From Amycolatopsis anabasis (GTDB lineage Bacteria > Actinomycetota > Actinomycetes > Mycobacteriales > Pseudonocardiaceae): a stretch of DNA of 64,000 nucleotides. The position numbers were made by a program, and so were the translations under genes. Position 1 is the first letter of the stretch. Every line of letters begins with the position of its first letter. Of the stretch, positions 1 to 8,144 are shown piece by piece. The stretch covers positions 310,001 through 374,000 of the forward strand of contig NZ_VTHK01000004.1 in NCBI RefSeq assembly GCF_009765355.1, written 5' to 3'. The notes beneath the pieces are model-generated. The model was given only the letters and a program-made list of their open reading frames with translations, had not been told where the DNA came from and did not search any database.

Positions 1-1
1 C

Positions 2-433
2 GGGTGGCGGGCGGCGATCGGGCCGGAGGTCCCGCTCGCGGACGCCGCGCGGTCCCTGCGCTGGGCCCGGCAGGCGTTGCTCCAGGTCAAGTCCGGCGCG
101 CTGCCGCGGAAGGAGGTCACCTGGTGCGAGCAGCACCTGGCCGAGCTGTGGCTGCTCAGCGATCCGTTCCTGGTGCAGGAACTGGCGGACCGGATGCTCG
201 CCCCGCTGGCCGGGCTGAGCGAGAAGCGGCGCGAACGGCTCGCCGACACGCTGCTCGCGTGGCTGGAGACGCGGGGCAACGTGCGGGAGGTGGCGGAACG
301 GCTTTCGGTGCACCCGCAGACGGTCCGCGCGCGGGTGCAGGAACTGGAGACCCACTTCGGGCAACGCCTGGAGGACCCCGAACAGCGGTTCCAGCTGATC
401 CTCGCGCTCCGCGCCACCCGGCTGTTGGGCTGA
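2..433 (+). CDS. PucR-family transcriptional regulator, C-terminal part (5' end outside window)
   Basis: Only the last 143 residues are in the window; the reading frame is open from base 2 and has no credible internal start. The last 60 residues form a helix-turn-helix of the PucR C-terminal type: an LxxTLxxWLETRGN stretch, then VAERLSVHPQTVRARVQELE, then a tail ending in a region rich in L and R. In this family the domain binds DNA and is usually preceded by a GAF or other sensory domain, which here lies upstream of the window. Target genes cannot be inferred. The next gene converges on it. Confidence is high for family, none for the signal sensed. Confidence 0.85.
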   Translation, partial: GWRAAIGPEVPLADAARSLRWARQALLQVKSGALPRKEVTWCEQHLAELWLLSDPFLVQELADRMLAPLAGLSEKRRERLADTLLAWLETRGNVREVAERLSVHPQTVRARVQELETHFGQRLEDPEQRFQLILALRATRLLG

Positions 434-723
434 TCCGGGGCTTCGGCTCCCTTGTGCCGGTGGGGAACCGAGTGCTGGGGTCGTGACCGGTTGGGGCGAT
501 TAGTCATCGCTGCCCCCGCGGGCTCCCGTCGCGGGGTGACAATTCGGGTGGGCCGCCTCGCTCGGTCGCGTCGAAAGCGCGCGCACTTTCGGGCCGCATC
601 ACGGCGGCACTTCCCCGCCACGGCAGGTTCCCGTGCACACGGGAGGGCACTGGTACCGGGGGTCGTGAGTGTTTGGGCCGGCCGGGGCGGCGGGTGGGTC
701 GGCACCGCCGCCCCGGGGCTGGG
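434..723. repeat. Convergent intergenic spacer with repeat copy
   Basis: There is no credible gene in this spacer between converging genes. It contains a near-palindrome (CGAAAGCGCGCGCACTTTCG, 572-591) followed by CGGCGGCACTT (602-612), and GGTCGTGAGTGT at 661-672. The same three pieces recur at 16230-16302, in a different order. A second, weaker GGGGTCGTGA lies at 478-487. It probably holds the terminators of both neighbours, but the repeat function is unknown. Confidence 0.6.
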
Positions 724-1131
724 TCACTGGGTGGTGCCGGTGGCGATCGGGACCTGCCGCGCCTCGGTCGTTTCCCTGATCGGCACGGCGATTTCGAGAA
801 TCCCCGAGACGTACCGCGCTTCGACGGCGGCGGGGTCGCAGCCGGCGGGCAGGTGCACCCGCCGCGAGAACGCGCCGTAGCGGAACTCGCTGTGCGACTT
901 GCTCTTCTTCTCCTCGATCCGCTGGGCCTCGATGGTCAGCTGGTCGCCTTCGACGGTGATCTTGATGTCACGTTCCGGGTCCAGGCCCGGCAGTTCGGCA
1001 CGCAGCACGTACTTGCCGTCCGCGGTGTAGTCCTCGATCCGCACCACGTGGCGGTCACCGAACGGGAACTCCGACTCCAGCCAGTGCAGCACGTCCGGCA
1101 GCAGCGAACTCCGCGGCATCAGGGATGTCAT
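724..1131 (-). CDS. Hsp20/alpha-crystallin family small heat-shock protein
   Basis: The protein has 135 residues, a normal length for bacterial small heat-shock proteins, which are ATP-independent holdases that keep unfolding proteins soluble. The alpha-crystallin domain spans about residues 25-125: VLRAELPGLDPERDIKITVE near the start, FSRRVHLPAG in the middle and the family signature GILEIAVPI near the end, followed by a short tail. The start was set at the ATG at 1131 because GAGGAGA lies just upstream; a longer frame to 1212 has no such site and adds a low-complexity extension. It is a single gene, convergent with the PucR regulator. No HAIR or CIRCE element was recognised upstream. Confidence 0.93.
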   Translation of the reverse strand: MTSLMPRSSLLPDVLHWLESEFPFGDRHVVRIEDYTADGKYVLRAELPGLDPERDIKITVEGDQLTIEAQRIEEKKSKSHSEFRYGAFSRRVHLPAGCDPAAVEARYVSGILEIAVPIRETTEARQVPIATGTTQ

Positions 1132-1279
1132 CGCGCATCTCCTCTCGACGTTGTCGCCAGCGGTTCCCAGGGAACTACCAGCGGTCACCGCCGGGGCAGA
1201 GGAGTCGGGCACCTGTCACCGGGGCACAAAGACCCCGGTTGCACGTGCATGAGTCCACTATGGACAGATGAGCAACCGC

Positions 1280-2284
1280 TCAAGCGGCGGCGTGCGCGTT
1301 GTCCGGATGGACGTGCACGGTCGCCCCGGAGAATCGCGGAACCCGTTCGCACAGCAGGTGTTCCGCCTCGTGCGCGATCCGGTGCGCGGCCGCGAACGGC
1401 AGCGTCGGCCGCACGGCGATCTCGACTTCCGCGTGCAACGTGTGCCCGATCCAGCGCAACCGGACCCGGTCCACCCGGCGCACCTGCGCCATCCCGGCGA
1501 GCTCGCCGTGCGCGAGTTCGATCAGCTCCGGATCGACCGCGTCCATCAGCCGCGCGAACACCTGCTTCGCCGCCGACCACGTCACCACCGCGATCGCCGC
1601 GGCGATCAGCAGCCCGGCCACCGGATCCGCCCACCGCCAGCCGAGCGCGGCCCCGCCCGCCGAGAGCAGGACCGCAAGCGAGGTCACCGCGTCCGTGCGC
1701 GCGTGCAACCCGTCCGCCACCAGGGCCGCGGACCCGATCCGGCGCCCGGTGCGGATGCGCACCTGCGCGGCGATCTCGTTGCCCGCGCACCCGGCCAGCG
1801 CGGCCACCGCGACCGCGGGCAGGTGGGACATCGGGGCCGGATCGGCCAGCCTGCGCAAGGATTCGACGAGCGCGGCGACCGCCGATCCGGCGATGACCAG
1901 GACCACCACCACGCCCGCGATGTCCTCGGCCCGCCCGAATCCGTAGGTGAACCGCCGGGTCGCGGGCCGGCGGCCGAGCAGGAACGCGATCCCGACCGGC
2001 ACCGCGGTCAGCGCGTCGGCCAGGTTGTGCAGCGTGTCCGACAGCAGCGCCACCGAACCGGACAGCGCCACCACGACCCCCTGGCTCAACGCGGTCACCG
2101 CCAGGACGCCGAGCGAGATCCACAACGCGCGCAGTCCCGCCGAACTCGCCTCCAGCGCGGCGTCCACCCGGTCCGCCGCGTCATGGCTGTGCGGTTTCCC
2201 GAGGTGCCGCAACCGGGACAATCCACCGGATCCGTGCCCGTGACCGTGGCCGTGTCCATGTCCGTGGCCGCTCGCTGCGTTCAT
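1280..2284 (-). CDS. Cation diffusion facilitator (zinc/cobalt exporter, CzcD/ZitB type)
   Basis: A 334-residue inner-membrane antiporter of the CDF family, which exchanges Zn2+ (also Co2+ or Cd2+) for protons. Residues 6-18 are a His-Gly run (HG repeated), a usual metal-rich cytosolic tail. Six hydrophobic segments follow. The transport-site residues are visible: LLSDTLHNLADAL in TM2 and HARTDAVTSLAV in TM5 (HxxxD). A C-terminal cytosolic domain of about 85 residues ends with VHVHPDN. The start is at the ATG at 2284 with GGAGG ten bases upstream. It diverges from an ArsR/CzrA-like repressor gene, and the shared promoter region contains a matching operator, so export is probably induced when zinc releases the repressor. 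Confidence 0.93.
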   Translation of the reverse strand: MNAASGHGHGHGHGHGHGSGGLSRLRHLGKPHSHDAADRVDAALEASSAGLRALWISLGVLAVTALSQGVVVALSGSVALLSDTLHNLADALTAVPVGIAFLLGRRPATRRFTYGFGRAEDIAGVVVVLVIAGSAVAALVESLRRLADPAPMSHLPAVAVAALAGCAGNEIAAQVRIRTGRRIGSAALVADGLHARTDAVTSLAVLLSAGGAALGWRWADPVAGLLIAAAIAVVTWSAAKQVFARLMDAVDPELIELAHGELAGMAQVRRVDRVRLRWIGHTLHAEVEIAVRPTLPFAAAHRIAHEAEHLLCERVPRFSGATVHVHPDNAHAAA

Positions 2285-2330
2285 CGCCGTGCCGTCCTCC
2301 CGATCGACCGTCGCGACCACGTTAGTGCAT

Positions 2331-2354
2331 ACATCTGAAGATGTCTTCATGTGT
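2331..2354. promoter_or_regulatory. ArsR/SmtB-type operator between the exporter and repressor genes
   Basis: The spacer between the diverging genes holds TGAA (2336-2339), six bases, then TTCA (2346-2349), flanked by ACA and TGT in imperfect dyad symmetry. TGAA-N6-TTCA is the core of the 12-2-12 operator bound by SmtB/CzrA/NmtR proteins. It sits 22 bases before the repressor start and 47 before the exporter start, so one bound dimer could silence both promoters. The repeat is seen; its function is inferred from family and position. Confidence 0.75.
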
Positions 2355-2375
2355 GTGCGGACATAGACTGTTCGC

Positions 2376-2741
2376 ATGGGTCACGGCGTAGCGGGCAAAC
2401 CACCTCCCCCGGCGGAACTGGACGCCGAGAGCGCGGCGACCGTCGCCGCCACCCTGCAGGCGCTCGCGACACCCTCCCGCCTGCTGATCCTCACCCGCCT
2501 GCGCAAGGGCCCCTGCGCCGTCGCCGAACTCGCCGAGGCGGTCGGCATGGAGCAGTCCGCGGTGTCCCACCAGCTCCGGCTGCTGCGGGCGCTGAGCCTG
2601 GTCACCGGGCAGCGCCGCGGGCGCAGCATCGTGTACAGCCTCTACGACTCGCACGTCGCGATGCTGCTCGACGAGGCCGTGTACCACATCGAGCACCTCC
2701 GCCTCGGGCTGCGCGAGTTCCCCGCCGCCGACGCGGGCTGA
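2376..2741 (+). CDS. ArsR/SmtB family metal-sensing repressor, CzrA-like
   Basis: 121 residues with a winged helix: LLILTRLRKGPCAVAELAEA, then the recognition helix region EQSAVSHQLRLLRA, then the wing RGRSIVYSLYD. The last helix has D-x-H-x10-H-x2-H (YDSHVAMLLDEAVYHIEH), exactly the spacing of the alpha-5 zinc/cobalt site of CzrA and SmtB; the CxC site of arsenic or cadmium sensors is absent. It should therefore repress the divergent CDF exporter and dissociate on binding zinc. The operator is visible at 2331-2354. A DUF1152-like gene starts five bases after its stop, probably in the same transcript. Metal specificity beyond the Zn/Co class is inference. Confidence 0.92.
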   Translation: MGHGVAGKPPPPAELDAESAATVAATLQALATPSRLLILTRLRKGPCAVAELAEAVGMEQSAVSHQLRLLRALSLVTGQRRGRSIVYSLYDSHVAMLLDEAVYHIEHLRLGLREFPAADAG

Positions 2742-2746
2742 CCCCG

Positions 2747-3820
2747 ATGCCCTCAGCGTTGGCGATCGCCGCGGGCGGCGGCGGGGACGCGATCGCCGCG
2801 GCCGTGCTCGCCGCACGGATCGCCGCGCCGCCGGTCGTGCTGAGCTACTCGTGGGACCGGCTCGTGGTCGATCCGCTGCCCGGTCCGCGGGGCCGCGACG
2901 AGTTCACCGGCCTGCGGGCCCTGGCCGGGGACGTGCACGAGGTGCTGCCGTCCACCGCGGTCCGCCCGCCCGGCGGTTCGTCGCTGCCCGGGCTCGCCGC
3001 CGGGCTTCCCGCGCGGTTCCTGTTGCTGGATCCCGTCGACGGCGCGATCGGGATGGCCGCGCGGATCGCCGCGGCCGCCGAGCACTTCGGCGCGGGCGAA
3101 CTGGTGCTCGTGGACGTCGGCGGGGACGCCGTGGCGGGCGGGCACGAGCCGGGTCTGCGCAGCCCGCTCGCCGATTTCCTCGCGCTCGCGGCATGTTCGC
3201 TCGCAGACCGCCCCGCGCGGCTGCTCGTGACCGGGCTCGCCCTGGACGGCGAGCTGACCGAACGCGAGGCACTGGAGCGGCTCGATCTTCTTGGCGCACG
3301 GGAACTTCCGCCGCTCACCCGGGAGGATTTCCAGCCGTTCGAACGGGTTTTCACCTGGCATCCGTCGGAGGCGAGCGGAATGCTGGCCGCGGCGGCGCGC
3401 GGGATCCGGGGCGCGGTCGAGGTGCGCGACGCCGGGAACACCGTGTCGTTGAGCGAACTCAGCGCCCGGGTGTACGAAGTCGACGTGCGCCGCGCGGTGT
3501 CCGCGTCGGCGGCGCGCACGCTCACCGGCACCGGAAGCCTCGCCGAAGCCGAGGCCCGGATCCGGGAACTGCGCGGCACTTCCGAACTCGACTACGAACG
3601 CGCCAAGGCCCGGTCGCGCCCCGCCGCGCGGCCCGCGACCCTGGCCGCGGTCGACAAGCACGCCATGGAAGCGAACCGGCGCGGCGCCGACTACCTCAGC
3701 GTCCGGCGGCTGGCCGAACTCGTCGGCGCCACCGATCCGCCGTCCCTGGCCGGACTCCGCCAGCTGCTCACCCGCGCGCGGCCGAATCGTTATCTGCCAC
3801 CGCTTTACCACGTGCGCTAA
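2747..3820 (+). CDS. DUF1152-like protein of unknown function
   Basis: A 357-residue soluble protein starting with ALAIAAGGGGDAIAAAVLAA, a glycine-rich loop after a beta strand as in nucleotide-binding folds and as found at the start of DUF1152 proteins. Other visible conserved-looking pieces are RFLLLDPVDGAIG, LVLVDVGGDAVAGG and a C-terminal KHAMEANRRGADYLSVRRLAE helix region. No catalytic role is established for this family. It begins five bases after the CzrA-like gene without a strong Shine-Dalgarno sequence, so it may be translated by coupling and may respond to zinc; that is inference. A strong terminator-like hairpin follows at 3929. The family call is from memory of the N-terminal motif. 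Confidence 0.7.
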   Translation: MPSALAIAAGGGGDAIAAAVLAARIAAPPVVLSYSWDRLVVDPLPGPRGRDEFTGLRALAGDVHEVLPSTAVRPPGGSSLPGLAAGLPARFLLLDPVDGAIGMAARIAAAAEHFGAGELVLVDVGGDAVAGGHEPGLRSPLADFLALAACSLADRPARLLVTGLALDGELTEREALERLDLLGARELPPLTREDFQPFERVFTWHPSEASGMLAAAARGIRGAVEVRDAGNTVSLSELSARVYEVDVRRAVSASAARTLTGTGSLAEAEARIRELRGTSELDYERAKARSRPAARPATLAAVDKHAMEANRRGADYLSVRRLAELVGATDPPSLAGLRQLLTRARPNRYLPPLYHVR

Positions 3821-3928
3821 CCGGGCGTGGCCACCCGTTCGGGTGCTGGCGCGACCCGGAATTCCCCGGCAACATTGCACTTCCGCGCCGCGGATGTCGC
3901 GGCGCGTCCAACGCTTCGGATGCCGGAC

Positions 3929-3966
3929 CCGGCCGGACGTGAACTGTCACGTCCGGCCGGTTTCCT
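3929..3966 (+). terminator. Rho-independent terminator after the czrA-like/DUF1152 unit
   Basis: A perfect 14-bp stem (CCGGCCGGACGTGA, 3929-3942, pairing with 3947-3960) closes a 4-base loop and is followed by TTTCCTGTCT. It lies 109 bases after the stop of the DUF1152-like gene. Confidence 0.8.
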
Positions 3967-4041
3967 GTCTATTCTGGACATTTCGGCCGCACCTGAAAGA
4001 AATTCACCTTTTCGTATCCTGGGCTCACTAGGGTCCCGCGC

Positions 4042-4614
4042 ATGACTTCCCGCATCGCCACCCTGCTCCTCGCCCTCGCCGCCTTCCTCGGCCTGTCCGC
4101 ACCGGCCGCGAGCGCCGCGCCCGCCCTGCCGCCCTACGAAACCTGGGTCGCCGACGTGCGGGCGGTGACCGAACCCGCGTCGGCCTACCTCACCGAGCGG
4201 CTCGGCCGCCCCGGCGGGAAACCGGCGATCGTGCTGGACATCGACAACACCAGCCTGGAGACCAAGTACCACTTCGACGCGTTCACCGTCCCCGCCCTCC
4301 CGCCGACGCTGGATCTGGTGCGGCGGGCCAAGAACCAAGGCGCCGCGGTGTTCTTCGTGACCGGGCGCCCCGACTTCCTGCGCGCGCTGACGAAGTCGAA
4401 CCTGGACCGCGTCGGCTACCCGGTCGACGGGCTCTACCTGCGCCCGGCGCTGTCCCCGGATCCGCTGAACGTGCCGAAGACCAAGGCGCGCATCGCGATC
4501 GAGGAACTCGGGTACACGATCGTCGCGAACATCGGCAACAACGACACCGACCTCGTCGGCGGGCACGCCGAGCGCACCTTCAAACTGCCCGACTACGACG
4601 GCCAACTGGACTGA
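4042..4614 (+). CDS. Secreted HAD-superfamily acid phosphatase-like protein
   Basis: 190 residues. Residues 1-26 form a Sec signal peptide (TSRIATLLLALAAFLG core, ASAAPA cleavage region). The mature part carries HAD motif I as IVLDIDNTSLE (DxDxT; nucleophile is the first Asp), motif II as VFFVTGRPDF (Thr), a Lys in VPKTKARIAIEE and motif III/IV as IVANIGNNDTDLVGG. This matches the class B/plant acid phosphatase group (Pfam HAD acid phosphatase), which removes phosphate from organic esters outside the cytoplasm. Its 3' end overlaps the converging AftB-like gene by 22 bases. Substrate is unknown. Confidence 0.88.
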   Translation: MTSRIATLLLALAAFLGLSAPAASAAPALPPYETWVADVRAVTEPASAYLTERLGRPGGKPAIVLDIDNTSLETKYHFDAFTVPALPPTLDLVRRAKNQGAAVFFVTGRPDFLRALTKSNLDRVGYPVDGLYLRPALSPDPLNVPKTKARIAIEELGYTIVANIGNNDTDLVGGHAERTFKLPDYDGQLD

Positions 4615-6326
4615 CTGCCGCAGAACTTCCGTTCCGCCTCAACGGGATTCACCGGGAACCGCAGCGCGGTCCGGCGCGGCGCGCCGAAGAGGTTGCCGAA
4701 GAACCGGCCCCAGGTCATCGGCGCCCGCACCGATTCCCGCAACTCGGCCAGGTCGCCGCACCGCAACGCGCGCCGCGCGGCGTCCAGGGCGCCCGCGTAC
4801 GGGGTGGTGTAGTCCGGATCGGCGTAGTCCGCGAGGATCCAGACGTTCGGCAGCACCTTCTCGTGCCCGGCCCGGGTGTGCCGGGTCAGTTCCACATGCG
4901 CGGCCAGCGGATAGGCCAGCCCGATCTGGTCGATCGCGATCTGGTCCAGCGGCACGACCTCCCCGGCCGTGCCGAGCAGCCGCCACACCACCGCCACGTC
5001 GGCGGGCACCCGCGGCCCGAGCGGGACCTCGGCCCGCGGGTAGTCGACGAACGCCAGTTCGCGGCCGGGCGCGGTCATCGCGAGATCGACCGCTCGCGAC
5101 TCGTCCCCGACGTGCTCGACGTACGGCCGCGCGGAATCCGGGGTCTCGTCACCGAGCGTGGCCGTGTAGAAGGCGCGTTCGTCGGCGATCCCGGCCGGGC
5201 CGATCTGCGGCGCGTACGGCGCCCGGATGCTCACCGCCGAGGCGGTCGTCCAGGCCAGGAACACCGCGGTCACCGGCAGCACGGCACGCCGGATCCCGGC
5301 GGTGAGCGGTATCGAGAAGAACGGCAGCACCACCAGCAGCACACCGGGCAGCAGCATCCGGCCGTGCATGAAATCGCCGCCGACCTTGACGACGTAGCCG
5401 ATCGCCAGCACCCCCGCGAGCACCGGGGCCAGCACCAGGATCCAGTCGGCGCGCGTCGCGGCCCGGCCCAGCGCGGCCACCCCGGCCGCGAGGACCAGCA
5501 GGACCGGCAGCCACAGCCAGTGCACGGTGAACAGATCGGCCAGGTACGTCCACCCGCGGGCCCACACCGAATCGCCGGCTTCCTTGCTGATCGCCGGCAA
5601 CGGGACCAGCACGCCGTAGTACCCCATGCGGAAGATCTGGTATCCCACCGGCAGCGCCGCGGCGGCGGCCGCGCACGCGAGCGCGGTGCGCCAGCCCGGC
5701 CGGGCCAGCAGCCACCAGGCGAGCAGGAAGACGACCGACACCAGCACCAGATCGGGCCGGACGAGCGGGCCGAGACCGAGCACGACCGCGGTGAGGTATC
5801 GGTCGCGCAGGCCGTCGCGGTTGCGCACGAGCAGCCACCAGGCGAGCGCGATCCAGGCGTACGAGAGCCCGGTCTCCAGCCCGGAGGTGGCGAAGTCCCA
5901 GAACGGGGGCAGCGCGAGCACCACGATCACCCCGGCCGGCAGCAGCACCGGGGTCCGGCCGTGCAACCTCCGGGCGCCGTCCAGCCCGAGCGCGACCGCG
6001 GCGGCCGAGCAGAGCAGCCCGAGGAACACCGCGATCCGGCCGAGATCGCCCACCCCGAGCCCGCCGGTGAGCGCGAGCAGCCACTGCCAGAGCGTGCCGG
6101 TGGCGGCCTCGGCCCGTTCCCCCGCGTTGAACACCGGGCCGTTGCCCTCGAGGATGTTCCGCACCGGGCGGAGGTAGACGAGCGCGTCGTCGGAGATCCA
6201 GCGATGCGTGTACCCGGTGACCAGGACGACGGCGACGGCCAGCGCGGCGATCACGACGTGCGGCCACCGGGTGTGCAGGCCCGGCGCCCGTTCCAGCGGC
6301 TCCTCGACGACCGTCGGCGAGACCAT
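4593..6326 (-). CDS. aftB: AftB-like arabinofuranosyltransferase (ZomB-like GT-C membrane protein)
   Basis: 577 residues with about ten membrane segments followed by an extracytoplasmic C-terminal domain of some 200 residues. The first periplasmic loop has HRWISDDALVYLRPVRNILE and GNGPVFNAGERAEAATG, the DD-containing active-site region typical of AftB/ZomB proteins; KVGGDFMHGRMLLPG occurs later. In mycolata AftB uses decaprenyl-phospho-arabinose to add the terminal beta-1,2 arabinofuranose caps of arabinogalactan. Pseudonocardiaceae have arabinogalactan but generally no mycolic acids, so caps would remain unesterified. The tail overlaps the phosphatase gene by 22 bases on the other strand. 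Function is from family resemblance. Confidence 0.8.
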   Translation of the reverse strand: MVSPTVVEEPLERAPGLHTRWPHVVIAALAVAVVLVTGYTHRWISDDALVYLRPVRNILEGNGPVFNAGERAEAATGTLWQWLLALTGGLGVGDLGRIAVFLGLLCSAAAVALGLDGARRLHGRTPVLLPAGVIVVLALPPFWDFATSGLETGLSYAWIALAWWLLVRNRDGLRDRYLTAVVLGLGPLVRPDLVLVSVVFLLAWWLLARPGWRTALACAAAAAALPVGYQIFRMGYYGVLVPLPAISKEAGDSVWARGWTYLADLFTVHWLWLPVLLVLAAGVAALGRAATRADWILVLAPVLAGVLAIGYVVKVGGDFMHGRMLLPGVLLVVLPFFSIPLTAGIRRAVLPVTAVFLAWTTASAVSIRAPYAPQIGPAGIADERAFYTATLGDETPDSARPYVEHVGDESRAVDLAMTAPGRELAFVDYPRAEVPLGPRVPADVAVVWRLLGTAGEVVPLDQIAIDQIGLAYPLAAHVELTRHTRAGHEKVLPNVWILADYADPDYTTPYAGALDAARRALRCGDLAELRESVRAPMTWGRFFGNLFGAPRRTALRFPVNPVEAERKFCGSQSSWPS

Positions 6327-6526
6327 CGTTCATACCTCTCGGTCGCGGGCGATCGTGATCAGCGTGGCAACCGGCAAGTCTTCACTACGAACGGCCGAAA
6401 TCGCTGTGCTCCTCGTCACCCGGGAACTTTCCGCCTGCCATTTTCAGGACGCACCGGCCCCCGGAAAAGTTGACCTTCGTTCGCCGGCCGGGTGTGCCCC
6501 GGCGCGATCGCGGGTAGCCGGACGGC

Positions 6527-6970
6527 ATGGAATTGCGCAGCGTCGCGTTCGGCGATCAGGACTTGATCCCGGAGCGCTACTCCTACGAGGGCGGCAACGT
6601 GTCCCCGCCCCTGGAATGGTCCGGAGTTCCCGGCGGCACCGCGGAACTCGCCCTGCTGTGCGAGGACCCGGACGCGCCGGGCGGGACGTTCACGCACTGG
6701 GTGCTGACCGGCATCTCACCCGGCACCGGCGGGCTCGCCGAGGGCCTGCCACCGGCGGACGCGTCCCCGGGCCGCAACGGGTTCGGCGACTTCGGCTGGG
6801 GTGGCCCGCGCCCGCCGGTCGGCGACCCGCCGCACCACTACCTCTTCCGGCTCTACGCCGCGGACCGGCCGCTGGGACTCGCCGCGGGGGCCGACGCCGG
6901 TGCGGTGCACACCGCGCTCGACGACCACGTGCTGTCCGAGGCCACCCTGGTCGGCCGGTTCGAACGCTGA
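6527..6970 (+). CDS. YbhB/YbcL family (PEBP/Raf kinase inhibitor-like) protein
   Basis: 147 residues, a normal size for bacterial PEBP-fold proteins. Recognisable are DLIPERYSYEGGNVSPPLEW at the start, ALLCEDPDAPGGTFTHWVL (the DPDxP and HW ligand-pocket residues) and a GPRPPVGDPPHHYLFRLYA segment (the GPxPP..HHY motif). The fold binds small anionic ligands; the cellular role of bacterial members is mostly unknown. There is no signal peptide, so it is cytosolic. It starts at the first ATG of the frame. A hairpin follows the stop at 6985-7017. Confidence 0.93.
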   Translation: MELRSVAFGDQDLIPERYSYEGGNVSPPLEWSGVPGGTAELALLCEDPDAPGGTFTHWVLTGISPGTGGLAEGLPPADASPGRNGFGDFGWGGPRPPVGDPPHHYLFRLYAADRPLGLAAGADAGAVHTALDDHVLSEATLVGRFER

Positions 6971-6984
6971 CCCCGGACAAAGGA

Positions 6985-7017
6985 GGGACCGCCGACCCCC
7001 CTCGGGTCTGCGGTCCC
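6985..7017. terminator. Bidirectional hairpin between convergent genes
   Basis: GGGACCGC (6985-6992) pairs with GCGGTCCC (7010-7017), extended after one mismatch by GACCC/GGGTC. It lies between the PEBP gene and the small membrane protein gene, which converge, so it can serve both. Confidence 0.65.
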
Positions 7018-7035
7018 GGCGACGGCGAACGACGG

Positions 7036-7269
7036 CTAACCGGTCTCCCGGCTCAGTTGCCAGGTCCACCGCCACCCATCGAGCACGGCGACCATCGCGC
7101 CGGCGACGATGAACAGGAGCGCGAGGTTCGCCGGACCGCGCAGGCTGGCCGTGCTGAGCAGGACCGTGACCGCCCACACCTGTACCGCGGTGAACGGGAA
7201 GACCAGGCTCGCGGCGTAGACACCCACCCGCCAGCGGCCGGGTCGAGGTGGTGGCAGAAACGGTTCCAT
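7036..7269 (-). CDS. Small two-helix membrane protein of unknown function
   Basis: 77 residues. After a short proline-rich cytosolic start (EPFLPPPRPGRWR) there are two hydrophobic segments, about residues 17-39 and 45-64, joined by a short loop, and a tail WRWTWQLSRETG. No family is recognised. The start is the ATG at 7269, preceded by an AAAGGGGG stretch about twelve bases upstream; the longer frame to 7350 adds a segment unlike a membrane or signal region. It is a stand-alone gene in a convergent arrangement with the PEBP gene. Confidence 0.65.
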   Translation of the reverse strand: MEPFLPPPRPGRWRVGVYAASLVFPFTAVQVWAVTVLLSTASLRGPANLALLFIVAGAMVAVLDGWRWTWQLSRETG

Positions 7270-7374
7270 GACTCTCGCTGACCCCCTTTGTTTCGCGGCA
7301 GTTCCGATGCAACCGCGTAAGGGAGATCCGGTCTGCGTCAGATGACACACTCGGCGCTTTTGTTCACCGGGATG

Positions 7375-8043
7375 TCAGCGGGCCAGGCGTTCGAGTTCGG
7401 CCATCCGGTGAATGGTCACCCGCCGCCGCCCGGTGGTGATCAGCCCGCGCGCCCGCAGCTCCCGCAGCACGCGGGCCAGCGATTCGCGGGAGGTGGCCAC
7501 CGTGGCGGCGAGTTCGTCCTGGGTCGCGGGCGTCGCGATCTCCACGCCCACCCCGGTCGGCTTGCCGTGCCGCACGGCCAGTTCCAGCAGGAGCGCGGCG
7601 ACGCGCCGCAGCACCGAACCGCCGCCGAACTCCAGCCACTGCCGGTCCGCGTCGCGCAGCCGGTTGGCGATCACGGCCAGCAGGACCCAGGACAGCCGGG
7701 GTTCGGCTTGGCACAGCCGGGCGAACCGGGCGCCGGGCACGGTGAGCACGTCGACCGGGGTGAGCGCCTGCAGCGTGGCCGAACGGGGGCTGTTGTCCAG
7801 GGCCGCGAGTTCGCCGATGACGTCGCCCGGGGTGCGCACCGCGATCACCACCTCGCGCGCGTCCGGGCCGGTGGCGAGCACCCGCACGTGCCCGGACCGC
7901 ACCACGTGCACGTTGCGGGTCTGATCACCTTGGTGGCACAGGAAGTCGCCCGGCGCGAACGTGCGTCGCGTGGCGATCCGCTCGATCGAGTCCCGCTCAG
8001 CCGGCCCGAGCTTCTCCCAGAAGCTCTCCGGGCTGCTCACCAT
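7375..8043 (-). CDS. Crp/Fnr family transcriptional regulator
   Basis: 222 residues. The N-terminal cyclic-nucleotide-binding fold spans about 10-135 and keeps the phosphate-binding cassette pattern GELAALDNSPRSATLQAL (Gly-Glu ... Arg-Ser). A long dimer helix follows, and a winged HTH at about 160-215 contains TQDELAATVATSRESLARVL. There is no Cys cluster, so it is not an FNR-type oxygen sensor. Start chosen at the ATG at 8043; a TTG at 8115 would add 24 residues and remains possible. It diverges, with 101 bases between starts, from a protein with a class III cyclase domain, so the two may form a nucleotide signalling pair. That link is inference. Confidence 0.88.
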   Translation of the reverse strand: MVSSPESFWEKLGPAERDSIERIATRRTFAPGDFLCHQGDQTRNVHVVRSGHVRVLATGPDAREVVIAVRTPGDVIGELAALDNSPRSATLQALTPVDVLTVPGARFARLCQAEPRLSWVLLAVIANRLRDADRQWLEFGGGSVLRRVAALLLELAVRHGKPTGVGVEIATPATQDELAATVATSRESLARVLRELRARGLITTGRRRVTIHRMAELERLAR

Positions 8044-8144
8044 CTCAGAGTGGGTGCTATTGCCGCTGCGCACAACTACGATCACTCGACTGCGCTTAAA
8101 GTGAGATGCCGTCAAGGAACGAGTGTCATGGGGAGTGATACGTC

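Noticed and set aside
1185..2123. Arg/Gly-rich 312-codon frame on the minus strand overlapping the CDF gene
   Set aside because: It is an alternative frame of the CDF exporter gene, without any domain pattern or ribosome-binding site.
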